A DNA stretch of 64,000 nt, from positions 65,959-129,958 of the forward strand of contig JAEZXX010000034.1 in assembly GCA_023419535.1 (NCBI GenBank), in the 5' to 3' direction. Position 1 is the first letter of the stretch. Each line of letters opens with the position of its first letter. The DNA is from Pseudomonadota bacterium (GTDB taxonomy: Bacteria > Pseudomonadota > Alphaproteobacteria > Rhizobiales > Rhizobiaceae). Shown here in pieces: positions 34,684 to 41,714 of the stretch. The notes under the pieces are model-generated. The model ran no database searches. It had not been told where the DNA came from and was given only the letters and a program-made list of their open reading frames with translations. The position numbers and the translations under genes are program-made.

Positions 34684-35979
34684 TTACTGGGCGGAGGCGG
34701 CTTGCGGGGCAGCCTCACCTGCGGGCGGTGCCGGTTCGTCACCAGCATCCGCGGGCGCCTCCCCGCCGGCTGCGGCCTGATCGGGTGCGCCGGCTGCCGC
34801 GTCCGCGGGGGCGGCGGTCTCTGTCCCGACCGGGCCCTCCCAAGGAACGGGCGTCACCGGGGCGCCGGGACCGGTCTTCTGGAAGCCGTCGACGATCACG
34901 CGGTCGCCCGGCTGCAGGCCCGACTGGATGACCGAGCGCTGGTCGACCTGCCGCGCGATGGCGACCGGCCGCGCTTCCACCGTGTTCTCGGCGGTGACGA
35001 TGTAGAGGAGGGCGCGCCCGCCCGTGTCGCGCTGAATCGCCTGGACGGGGACGGCGATGGCGTTCTGGTCGACGCCCTGCTCCACGGCCACGCGCACATA
35101 CATGCCCGGCAGAAGGGTGCCGTCCGGATTGGGGAACTCGGCGCGCAGCGTCACCTGTCCGCTGGTCGGTTCCACCGTCGCCTCCGAGAACAGCAGGCGC
35201 CCAGGATGAGGATGCTCCGAGCCGTCGTCGAGGAGGAGCCGGACCTGAGCGACGTCGGGTTCGACTTCGGTGATCGCCCCCGATTCGAGCGCCTGACGCA
35301 GGCGCAGGAGCTGCGAGACCGGCTGCTGGATGTCGGCGTAGATGGGCTCGAGCTGCTGGATCGTGGCCAGGGCCTCGGTGCCGGTGGCGCTGACGAGCGC
35401 GCCTTCGGTGACCAGTGCGCGGCCGATGCGGCCCGAGATCGGGGCACGGACGGTCGCGTAGTCGAGCTCGATCTGGGCTTGGCGCAGATTGGCGCGGGCC
35501 GAAGCGAGGTCAGCCTCGGCCTGGGCTTGATTCGCCTGCGCGGTCTCCAGATTGGCGGAGCCGATCGTGTTGCGCTGGACGAGGGTGCGCGTGCGCTCCG
35601 CCTCTTGGGCAGCCAGGCGCAGGACGGCCTCCGCCCGCGCGACCGCCGCCTGCGCCGCGTCCACCGCGCCCTCGAAGGGCGCGGGGTCGATGCGGAACAG
35701 CGGGTCGCCTTCCTCGACGTCCGCACCCTGCTCGAAGACGCGCTCCAGGACGATGCCGCCGACCCGGGGACGAACCTCCGCGATCCGCGTGGGCGAGATG
35801 CGGCCGGGCAGTTCCGAGATGACGGGAATGGCTTCGGGCGCGGCCTCGACGATGCCGACCGGCGGGGGCGGAGGGGCGGCCTGCTGAGCCTGTGCTCCAC
35901 TCCCCTGGTCCTCGCCCTGACAGGCGGTCAAAGCGAACAGAGTTGCCGTCAACAGGCCGAACGAGCGGAACGCGCGCAT
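34684..35979 (-). CDS. RND efflux periplasmic adaptor (membrane fusion) lipoprotein
   Basis: A 431-residue protein with a lipoprotein signal (LFALTAC, Cys20). Then come VISELPGRISPTRIAEVRPRVGGIV (barrel-sandwich hybrid), an alpha-helical hairpin (about 105-175), the second half of the lipoyl-like domain YATVRAPISGRIGRALV, a beta-barrel and a membrane-proximal domain. The last 60 residues are an Ala/Pro-rich tail that homologues often lack. It sits first in the operon with the permease, and its expression is controlled from the divergent tetR promoter region. Confidence 0.94.
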   Translation of the reverse strand: MRAFRSFGLLTATLFALTACQGEDQGSGAQAQQAAPPPPPVGIVEAAPEAIPVISELPGRISPTRIAEVRPRVGGIVLERVFEQGADVEEGDPLFRIDPAPFEGAVDAAQAAVARAEAVLRLAAQEAERTRTLVQRNTIGSANLETAQANQAQAEADLASARANLRQAQIELDYATVRAPISGRIGRALVTEGALVSATGTEALATIQQLEPIYADIQQPVSQLLRLRQALESGAITEVEPDVAQVRLLLDDGSEHPHPGRLLFSEATVEPTSGQVTLRAEFPNPDGTLLPGMYVRVAVEQGVDQNAIAVPVQAIQRDTGGRALLYIVTAENTVEARPVAIARQVDQRSVIQSGLQPGDRVIVDGFQKTGPGAPVTPVPWEGPVGTETAAPADAAAGAPDQAAAGGEAPADAGDEPAPPAGEAAPQAASAQ

Positions 35980-36030
35980 ATGTGGCTACCTAAAGAGGAA
36001 GAGCGAGCGCGTCGTCGTCCGAGTGCTCGA

Positions 36031-36067
36031 TTGTTTTCCAACATACATGTATGTATAAATTCTGCAA
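36031..36067. promoter_or_regulatory. Divergent promoters and TetR/AcrR-type operator between the efflux pump and its regulator
   Basis: The 14-base palindrome ACATACATGTATGT at 36041-36054 is perfect. On the plus strand TTGTTT (36031-36036), 17 bases, then TATAAA (36054-36059) form a promoter for the tetR gene. On the minus strand TTGCAG (36062-36067), 16 bases, then TATGTT (36045-36040) form one for the adaptor-permease operon. The palindrome overlaps both, so one bound regulator could shut both genes. Confidence 0.7.
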
Positions 36068-36081
36068 CCGGGAGAGGACCC

Positions 36082-36741
36082 TTGCGACGAACGAAGGCCG
36101 AAGCTCTTGAAACCCGCGAGGCGCTGCTCGACGCGTCCGAAGCGCTCTTCGTCGAGAAGGGCGTCTCCGGAACGAGCCTGACCGACATCGCGAAGGCCGC
36201 GGGCCTGACGCGTGGCGCGATCTACTGGCATTTCGCGGACAAGGCCGCCTTGTTCGAGGCCATGCAGCAACGGGCGTGGCTTCCCCAGGAGTATGTGGCA
36301 CGCCTCCTGGAAGGCACGCGGACCGGCGATCCGCTGCAGGCGATCCACGACGTTGCGATCGAATGCCTGCGAAACTTCGCGGCGGACGAGCGGTCCCAGC
36401 GCGTCTATACGATCATGCTGCTCCGCTGCGAGTATGTGGGGGAGATGAGCGGCGTGCTGCAGCGGATGCGCGAGGCGGACAAGCTGCTCACCGGTGCCGT
36501 GCACGCGGCCTTCGCGGACGCGCAGGCGCGCGGCCTCCTGAGCGAGAACTGGACGGCGGAGACCGCGTCGCTGGCCCACATCTCGATCGTGACCGGCCTC
36601 TTCAACCAATGGCTGCGCGGCGAACGCGGCTTCGACCTTCTGGAGGTCGGCATCCCGATGCTGGAGGCGATGCGCAGGGCCGTCAGCGCCAACGTCTGCG
36701 TGCGGCAGCGCGACGGGCTTCGGCGTCTGGCGGTCGGCTGA
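36082..36741 (+). CDS. TetR/AcrR-family regulator of the efflux pump
   Basis: A 219-residue protein with an N-terminal TetR helix-turn-helix (about 12-60; GTSLTDIAKAAGLTRGAIYWHFADKAALFEAM) and a helical ligand-binding C-domain typical of the AcrR/TtgR group. The start is a TTG at 36082 giving the family N-terminus RRTKAEALETREALLDA; GGAGAGG lies just upstream. It is divergent from the RND operon, 102 bases between start codons, and most likely represses both itself and the pump until drugs bind. Confidence 0.9.
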   Translation: MRRTKAEALETREALLDASEALFVEKGVSGTSLTDIAKAAGLTRGAIYWHFADKAALFEAMQQRAWLPQEYVARLLEGTRTGDPLQAIHDVAIECLRNFAADERSQRVYTIMLLRCEYVGEMSGVLQRMREADKLLTGAVHAAFADAQARGLLSENWTAETASLAHISIVTGLFNQWLRGERGFDLLEVGIPMLEAMRRAVSANVCVRQRDGLRRLAVG

Positions 36742-36745
36742 GGCG

Positions 36746-37333
36746 TCAGAAGATTTTCGGCACGACCCGCGCGGTGCGCCCGCAGTAGCGGCGGTACTCC
36801 TCGCCGAAGGTCGCCTCCATCATGCGCTCCTCGTCGCCGACCCGCGAGGCGAAGAGGATGCCGAACCCGACCAGCCCGGCGAGGCCGGCGACGAGGTTCG
36901 GCAGGAGCAGCGCCTGGGCCAGCGCCATCAGCCAGAAGGCCGAGTACATCGGATGCCGGACATGTCGGTAGATGCCGTCGGTCACCAGCTTGTGCTCTTC
37001 GCGAATGTCGAGCGAGACCGACCACATCTTGCCCAGCGCCTTGTGCGTGAGGCGGAAGAGCACGACGGCCCCGACACCGGCCGCGGCGCCGAGGAGCACC
37101 TGGACGAGCGACGGTTCGTAGGTGAGGGCGGCAGGAAAGCCGGTCGCCGCATAGAGACCGGGTACGATGCCGAGACCGGTCAGCGAGATGGCCATGCGGA
37201 CCGTCTCGGCCGTGCCGCGCCGCGTTCGCACGACGGCGCGCCGGCGTGCGCGGCGTTCGAAGGGGTAGCGCACGACGTACCAGGCGACGACAGTCAGAAC
37301 CCACATCGAGATCGCGGCGGCGGTGAGCGTCAT
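36746..37333 (-). CDS. Isoprenylcysteine carboxyl methyltransferase-like membrane protein
   Basis: A 195-residue membrane protein with about five hydrophobic helices. The C-terminal half has LVTDGIYRHVRHPMYSAFWLMALAQALLL and then EERMMEATFGEEYRRYCGRTARVVP, the pattern of the ICMT/PEMT-like (NnrU-type) methyltransferase family, in which RHPxY and the EE-x-YxxY region bind S-adenosylmethionine. Bacterial members have few known substrates. It overlaps the upstream lipase-like gene by four bases (ATGA), so the two are coupled. A short gap separates it from tetR, which converges on it. Confidence 0.82.
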   Translation of the reverse strand: MTLTAAAISMWVLTVVAWYVVRYPFERRARRRAVVRTRRGTAETVRMAISLTGLGIVPGLYAATGFPAALTYEPSLVQVLLGAAAGVGAVVLFRLTHKALGKMWSVSLDIREEHKLVTDGIYRHVRHPMYSAFWLMALAQALLLPNLVAGLAGLVGFGILFASRVGDEERMMEATFGEEYRRYCGRTARVVPKIF

Positions 37334-38553
37334 GAGGCGTTCCGGTTCACGTCCGGCGTGGCCGGACGGCTGGCTGCGAGGGGCGGCACGTCGATGCTTC
37401 CCGTCTCGGCATAGCGTTCGAATTCCACCGGGCCCGCGAGGATCAGGTGGAACGAATAGGGGTGTCGGCGCTCCGTGCCGTAGACGAACTGCCGGTGCCG
37501 GCGGAAGAAGTCGAGGCGGTTGCGGCGACGGTTGCGCTCGCTGACGAGCTTGCCGAGCGAGATCCGATGGACGACGGGCGCGCGACCGCCCTCGATGCCG
37601 AGCGAGCGGGCCGGGTTCGAACGGTAGAAGTTCAGGGGATCGGAGAGCGACTGCACGTCCACCCAAGGCAGGCGGTGCCCTTCGACGAGCGAACGGACGG
37701 CCGCGCGTTGCGCTGTGGCGGCGGGGTGGAGCGCGGTCTTCAGAAGGCTCGCGCCGACGCTCAGGACATGGACCGGCACCTTCGGCGCCGTGCGCGAGAG
37801 AGCCCGGTCGAGCGCCAGGACGGCGAGACCGACGCCGAGGCTGTGTCCGGCGACGATCACTTCTTCGACATCGCTCCGGCCGAGCCCGTTCTCGATCGCC
37901 CGCGCATGGATCGCGACCCGGGCCTCGATCGCGGCGCTGGTTCCGTGCGCCAGGTCGCGCGCAAAGGCCCAGTCGTCCATCAGCGTCAGGAAGTGCAGGC
38001 GTCGGATGCCGTGCCGGGACATCGCGGCAAGGAGGGCCGCGGCGAGCGGAAGGCTCCAGACCAGCTGCCAGGCCGAGGCGCCGATCGCCCAGGGAAGGGT
38101 GGCGACGAAGATCGTCAGGGCCAGCGCGAAGAGGAGGAGCACGATCGGGTAGAGGAAGAAGAGACCGTAGCGCCAGCTCGTCCGGAAATAGCGGACGGCG
38201 GTTCCGGTCACGGCGAAGTCCGCCAGCGCGCCAAGGCCGGCCAGAAGCCGCGTCCACGCCGGCTTGCTGCCGTAGAGCGCGATCGTGTCGGACCAGTCGC
38301 AGATCACGATCTCGCTCTCGGTCTGCCAGCCCGGACCGGACAGGCGAACCTCGGAGCGCGGCGTCGCGTCGGGCTCCGAGGGCAGAGCGGGGGAGGCCGG
38401 GACGAAGCGGAAATCGATGCCCCAGCATTCGGACGCGATCCGGGTGCCCGTCTCGAACCGACGCTCGTGGACCTGGGGGGTGAGAGGCTCGAAGCCGGGA
38501 AAGAGGAAGACGAGCTTCCGGGTAATCGTCTTCATCGAGCCGTCGTCAACCAT
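37330..38553 (-). CDS. Alpha/beta-hydrolase (lipase-like) with transmembrane segments
   Basis: A 407-residue protein. Two adjacent hydrophobic helices (about 128-178) interrupt a soluble N-terminal part; the C-terminal part has the nucleophile elbow VIVAGHSLGVGLAVLALDRAL (GHSLG), which marks an active serine hydrolase. A conserved acid and histidine could be the later D and H in the SLSDPLNFYRS and HRISLG regions. Known lipases of this size lack the mid-protein helices. It is translationally coupled to the ICMT-like methyltransferase, which suggests a joint membrane-lipid or ester modification that I cannot name. Confidence 0.65.
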   Translation of the reverse strand: MVDDGSMKTITRKLVFLFPGFEPLTPQVHERRFETGTRIASECWGIDFRFVPASPALPSEPDATPRSEVRLSGPGWQTESEIVICDWSDTIALYGSKPAWTRLLAGLGALADFAVTGTAVRYFRTSWRYGLFFLYPIVLLLFALALTIFVATLPWAIGASAWQLVWSLPLAAALLAAMSRHGIRRLHFLTLMDDWAFARDLAHGTSAAIEARVAIHARAIENGLGRSDVEEVIVAGHSLGVGLAVLALDRALSRTAPKVPVHVLSVGASLLKTALHPAATAQRAAVRSLVEGHRLPWVDVQSLSDPLNFYRSNPARSLGIEGGRAPVVHRISLGKLVSERNRRRNRLDFFRRHRQFVYGTERRHPYSFHLILAGPVEFERYAETGSIDVPPLAASRPATPDVNRNAS

Positions 38554-38587
38554 CGTCCTCCGCCGGAGTCTCGGCTAACGCGTTTGA

Positions 38588-38611
38588 CCGCCCCACCGCA
38601 AGGCGGGGCGG
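38588..38611. terminator. Hairpin between lipoprotein gene and hydrolase gene (possible terminator)
   Basis: CCGCCCC pairs with GGGGCGG around a 10-base centre. There is no T tract on either side, so the hairpin may end the lipoprotein transcript only weakly. Confidence 0.35.
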
Positions 38612-38636
38612 AGGATCCTACGGTTCCGTGATCCGG

Positions 38637-39257
38637 TCAGACGTTGCCGAACGGCCGGCGGCCGGCATTCATCTCGCGCATCGTCGTGATGTACTGCTCG
38701 GGGAAGAGCAGATGGTTCGACGGCGCGCGAAGTCCCATGTGCTTGGCGATGTCGCCGACAAAGGAATTGCAGTTGTAGAGCGCCGCGTGCCAGAGCGGTC
38801 GGCTCGACTGGAGCTGCCGGATGTAGGCGAGGACGTTCTCGTATTCCGCCCGCGTCAGGTCGATCCGGTAGTTCGCCGTCATGTAGGCGTCTTCCAGGTC
38901 GCCGTCGCTCGGGCCGGTCTCGGCCGGAACCGGGACGACGTGGCCCGCCAGATACGGGACGACGCTGGTCGAGGCCGGGTGGAGGCCCGCCACTTCGCGC
39001 GTCAGGATGTTGCCCGCCGCGTCGCGGCGGCCGAACATGGCGAAGGTGTGCCCGTAGCTCTCGGCCGTTCGCGAGCGGAACTCGATGTAATAGAGGTCCT
39101 GCGAGATCTCGCCGGTCCGCGGCGCGCCGGCGAAGTTCGCCTGGCTGGAGACGGTGGGGGCCAGCGGCAGCGGGTCGGGTCCCGATGCCGTGGAGGTGCA
39201 GCCTGCGACGGCCGCGCAAAGCATTCCCAGAACGAGGATGCGGATGGGCTTCGTCAT
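38637..39257 (-). CDS. Lipoprotein with possible permuted papain-like (NlpC/P60-type) fold
   Basis: A 206-residue protein with a lipoprotein signal (AAVAGC, Cys20). The rest contains SYGHTFAMFGRRD in the first half and ALYNCNSFVGDIAKHMGLRAPSN in the second. An early histidine followed late by a cysteine in NCNSF is the order expected in permuted papain-like cysteine hydrolases, which act on peptide, amide or lipid bonds. That fold is a proposal from two motifs only. It is a single gene on the minus strand upstream of the hydrolase pair and downstream of an L,D-transpeptidase, in an envelope-related block. Confidence 0.6.
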   Translation of the reverse strand: MTKPIRILVLGMLCAAVAGCTSTASGPDPLPLAPTVSSQANFAGAPRTGEISQDLYYIEFRSRTAESYGHTFAMFGRRDAAGNILTREVAGLHPASTSVVPYLAGHVVPVPAETGPSDGDLEDAYMTANYRIDLTRAEYENVLAYIRQLQSSRPLWHAALYNCNSFVGDIAKHMGLRAPSNHLLFPEQYITTMREMNAGRRPFGNV

Positions 39258-39388
39258 GGTGTTCGGTTCCTGCGAAATCGCGTCATGGATTTCGATGCGG
39301 TTAGCGCCGTGGATTCCGGCGATTCGTGTCTGAACTATGTCGTCGCGGCCGAACGGCCACGGCAGGGGGCGGGCGGCGGTTCCGTCCG

Positions 39389-40207
39389 TCAGAAGGCCTG
39401 CGCCACCTGTTGCGGGGCGCCGGCCATCGGGAAGCTGCCCGGCTGCTCGAGGACTTCTTCCTCCTCGCCGACCAGCCGCTCGTTGCCCTGCTTGACCACG
39501 ACGCGCGCGCCGTTCGGGACGCGCTGGTAGAGGTCGATGATGTCCTGGTTCATCAGACGGATGCAGCCCGCGGACACCGCGTTGCCGATCGTCCACCATT
39601 CCGGAGTGCCGTGCAGGCGGAAGAGCGTGTCCTTTCCGCCTTGGAAGAGGTAGAGCGCGCGCGCGCCGAGCGGGTTCTGGAGACCTGGATCCATGCCGTT
39701 CCGGTACGGCTCCAGTTCCGGCTTACGGTCGATCATCTCCTGCGGCGGGTTCCAGCGCGGCCATTCGCGCTTCATCTGGATCGTCGCGTCGCCGGCCCAC
39801 GAGAAACCCGCCCCGCCGACGCTGATGCCGTAGCGCATCGCGGTCCCGCCCTCCTCGACGAGGTAGAGAAGGCGGTTCGGCGTATCGACGACGATCGTTC
39901 CCGCGGGGTATTCGCCGTCATAGGCGACCTGCTGGCGCAGGAACTTCGGGTCGATCTTCTCGGTCGGAATGGCGGCCAGCGGGAAGCCGTTGTCCTCGAC
40001 CGCCGCGTAGGCGAGCGCCTCGGGGCCCGGGACCTCGGGCAGGCCCGGCGCTCCCATCGCCGCCATGTCGCCGGAGACGGCGGACGGCTCGGGCCCGAAG
40101 GACGCGAGGGGCGACTCGAGCAGGCTCTCCGTCGAGACGCATCCCGTCAGGACGACGACGCCCATGGCTGCGAGGCCCGCGCGGATCGTGTTCTTAGGAA
40201 GGGTCAT
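39389..40207 (-). CDS. L,D-transpeptidase (YkuD/ErfK) lipoprotein
   Basis: A 272-residue protein with lipobox VLTGC and the YkuD catalytic motif HGTPEWWTIGNAVSAGCIRLMNQD, whose cysteine is the nucleophile. It contains the family phrases AGTIVVDTPNRLLYLV, FSWAGDATIQ, NPLGARALYLF and HGTPEW. It makes 3-3 peptidoglycan cross-links or attaches lipoproteins to the wall in the periplasm. The start at 40207 gives MTLPKNTIRAGLAAMG; an ATG at 40213 and a TTG at 40225 are alternatives. Two more enzymes of the family lie at 51.0-52.8 kb. Confidence 0.92.
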   Translation of the reverse strand: MTLPKNTIRAGLAAMGVVVLTGCVSTESLLESPLASFGPEPSAVSGDMAAMGAPGLPEVPGPEALAYAAVEDNGFPLAAIPTEKIDPKFLRQQVAYDGEYPAGTIVVDTPNRLLYLVEEGGTAMRYGISVGGAGFSWAGDATIQMKREWPRWNPPQEMIDRKPELEPYRNGMDPGLQNPLGARALYLFQGGKDTLFRLHGTPEWWTIGNAVSAGCIRLMNQDIIDLYQRVPNGARVVVKQGNERLVGEEEEVLEQPGSFPMAGAPQQVAQAF

Positions 40208-40541
40208 GGGCATCCGGTCCGACAATCCGAAAGAGAGAAGAGTTTGCGAACTCTTGTCCGCTTGACTTCATCTATCCTCTTTTGGTTGACGAAGGCTCAA
40301 ATATGGCGACCCGGATCGGGTCTTCCGTCAATCCCCGACGGAAGGTCGTTCGTCCGCCGTTCTTGGGCGCGTCTGTCGCAAATGTGCCACAGCGGTGGGC
40401 TCATGGAGCGGCGGGGGCGGCCCGACCGCAGAATGGCCGTTGTTTCGACGGATCGGATCGCTCCGTCGAGCGCTTCGATCGCGCGAGTATTCAAGTGACC
40501 CGGCCGTTCAGGCCAGTGAGAAGAGCGAAAGGCCTTACCGG
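40208..40541. promoter_or_regulatory. Divergent intergenic region with an inverted repeat
   Basis: About 330 bases between the L,D-transpeptidase and a lipoprotein gene on the other strand. An inverted repeat AGAGTT-TGCG-AACTCT lies at 40239-40254, just upstream of the transpeptidase. I see no gene and no clear pair of promoter boxes; small open frames here are not convincing. Confidence 0.4.
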
Positions 40542-41039
40542 ATGAGAATCGCGATCGCGGCCGCCCTGTGCGTGGTCCTCGCAGGATGCGTGACCTCGGA
40601 GCCGCCGCCGCCTCCGGGACCGCCGCCGGGATACAATCCGGAGCACGACAGCCATTGCCGCAGCCTCCTGATGGCGCCGGGCTCGCTCGTCTACGTCCAG
40701 TGCCGTCTGGCGATGAGCCAGACGCAGCGCCGGGCCGAGACCGCCGCGCGGACGCTTCTGACGCAGAATCTCGGCTTCGTCTCGACCGAGGCCGACTCGG
40801 CCCTGCGCGACGACGTCTTCTGCAACTACAATGAATCGTCCAAGCTCTCCGTGGAGTCCGTCACGCCGGCGGACGGCGCCCAGACGGCCTACGGTCGCTG
40901 CGCGACGACGCGCAATCGCCTGCAGCGCCAGATCCGCACGGACCAGCCGATGCAGGCCGAAGCCGCGATCATGGCCTACGACCAGTCCACGATCGTCACG
41001 AACGAGGCGACGATTACGGAGGCGCGAACTTTTCATTAA
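40542..41039 (+). CDS. Small lipoprotein, function unknown
   Basis: A 165-residue protein starting MRIAIAAALCVVLAGC, a clear lipobox (Cys16), followed by a PPPPPGPPPGY stretch and a polar domain with four further cysteines (HCRSL, VQCRL, FCNYN, GRCATT). These could form two disulphides in the periplasm. I recognise no domain. It is a single gene, divergent from the transpeptidase and upstream of a second small lipoprotein on the same strand. Confidence 0.7.
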   Translation: MRIAIAAALCVVLAGCVTSEPPPPPGPPPGYNPEHDSHCRSLLMAPGSLVYVQCRLAMSQTQRRAETAARTLLTQNLGFVSTEADSALRDDVFCNYNESSKLSVESVTPADGAQTAYGRCATTRNRLQRQIRTDQPMQAEAAIMAYDQSTIVTNEATITEARTFH

Positions 41040-41190
41040 GCAAACCCGCGCCAATTCGGTGCGGCTGGTGCACATCTGTTGCTTTCATGCACTAGCCGAG
41101 GCGCCCGACATGTTCGAAATTGGGATGCATGGGTGTTCCATCGAACGATGCCGGCACCGATAGAATAACTGGCACCTAAGGACTTTACTA

Positions 41191-41352
41191 ATGAACAAGA
41201 TTCTCATCATCGCTGTGACCTCGGTTGCCGTTGCCGGCCTCTCGGGCTGCGTCGGCAAGGGCATCGGCAAGGGCAAGGGCAAGGGCCCGGTCGCCGTCGA
41301 GCAGCCGGTCTACACCGCCCCGGCCGACACCGGCTTCGTCACCAAGGGCTGA
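41191..41352 (+). CDS. Tiny Lys/Gly-rich lipoprotein (53 residues)
   Basis: The ATG at 41191 opens a 53-codon frame starting MNKILIIAVTSVAVAGLSGC, a complete lipoprotein signal, followed by VGKGIGKGKGKGPVAVEQPVYTAPADTGFVTKG. The three GK repeats after the lipid cysteine make a basic, flexible stem. A very strong terminator follows at 41401. No clear Shine-Dalgarno is present except AAGGA, so expression is inferred from the signal peptide and terminator. It resembles short entericidin-type lipoproteins only in size. Confidence 0.75.
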   Translation: MNKILIIAVTSVAVAGLSGCVGKGIGKGKGKGPVAVEQPVYTAPADTGFVTKG

Positions 41353-41400
41353 CGAATTCGGACGGGACGCCTCAGCGGCGTCCTGTTCGGTCAATCCGAA

Positions 41401-41440
41401 AAGGCGTCCATGGCGTGTTCCGCCATGGGCGCCTTTTTTT
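41401..41440 (+). terminator. Strong rho-independent terminator after the small lipoprotein
   Basis: GGCGTCCATGGCG pairs with CGCCATGGGCGCC (one G-U) over a five-base loop, with A/T extension of the stem and seven or more T after it. It ends the 41191-41352 gene. Confidence 0.9.
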
Positions 41441-41714
41441 GTTCGTGGGTCCGCGCGACTTCGCGGTGAAGGCGGGGCAGCGGTCTGCCGGACGGCGCTT
41501 CAGTCGAAGGCCGCGGGGGAACGCCGGACGTCCGATTCCATGCTCGGGGCGGGCGACCTGCCTTCGCGCGATTCGGGCCGCGCGGTCGTGACGGCGAAGA
41601 CCCCGCGAAGTCCGGTCGAGCCTCGTCCGAGGCTGGTGTGGGCCATGACTCGCGCGGCCGTCTCCCGTCCCAGTCCGTCCGGTCCAGGTCCGTCTTCGGC
41701 GGCGAAATCGATCC
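41441..41714. other. Intergenic region, nothing recognised
   Basis: About 274 bases between the terminator and the convergent 3' end of the glutamate-cysteine ligase gene. I find no open frame with protein character and no obvious repeat. Confidence 0.5.

Noticed and set aside
31133..34780. A 1215-codon open frame on the plus strand
   Set aside because: It lies wholly over the RND permease and adaptor on the minus strand, is rich in Arg, Asp, His and Glu, and has no domain; it is a shadow of high-GC codon use.
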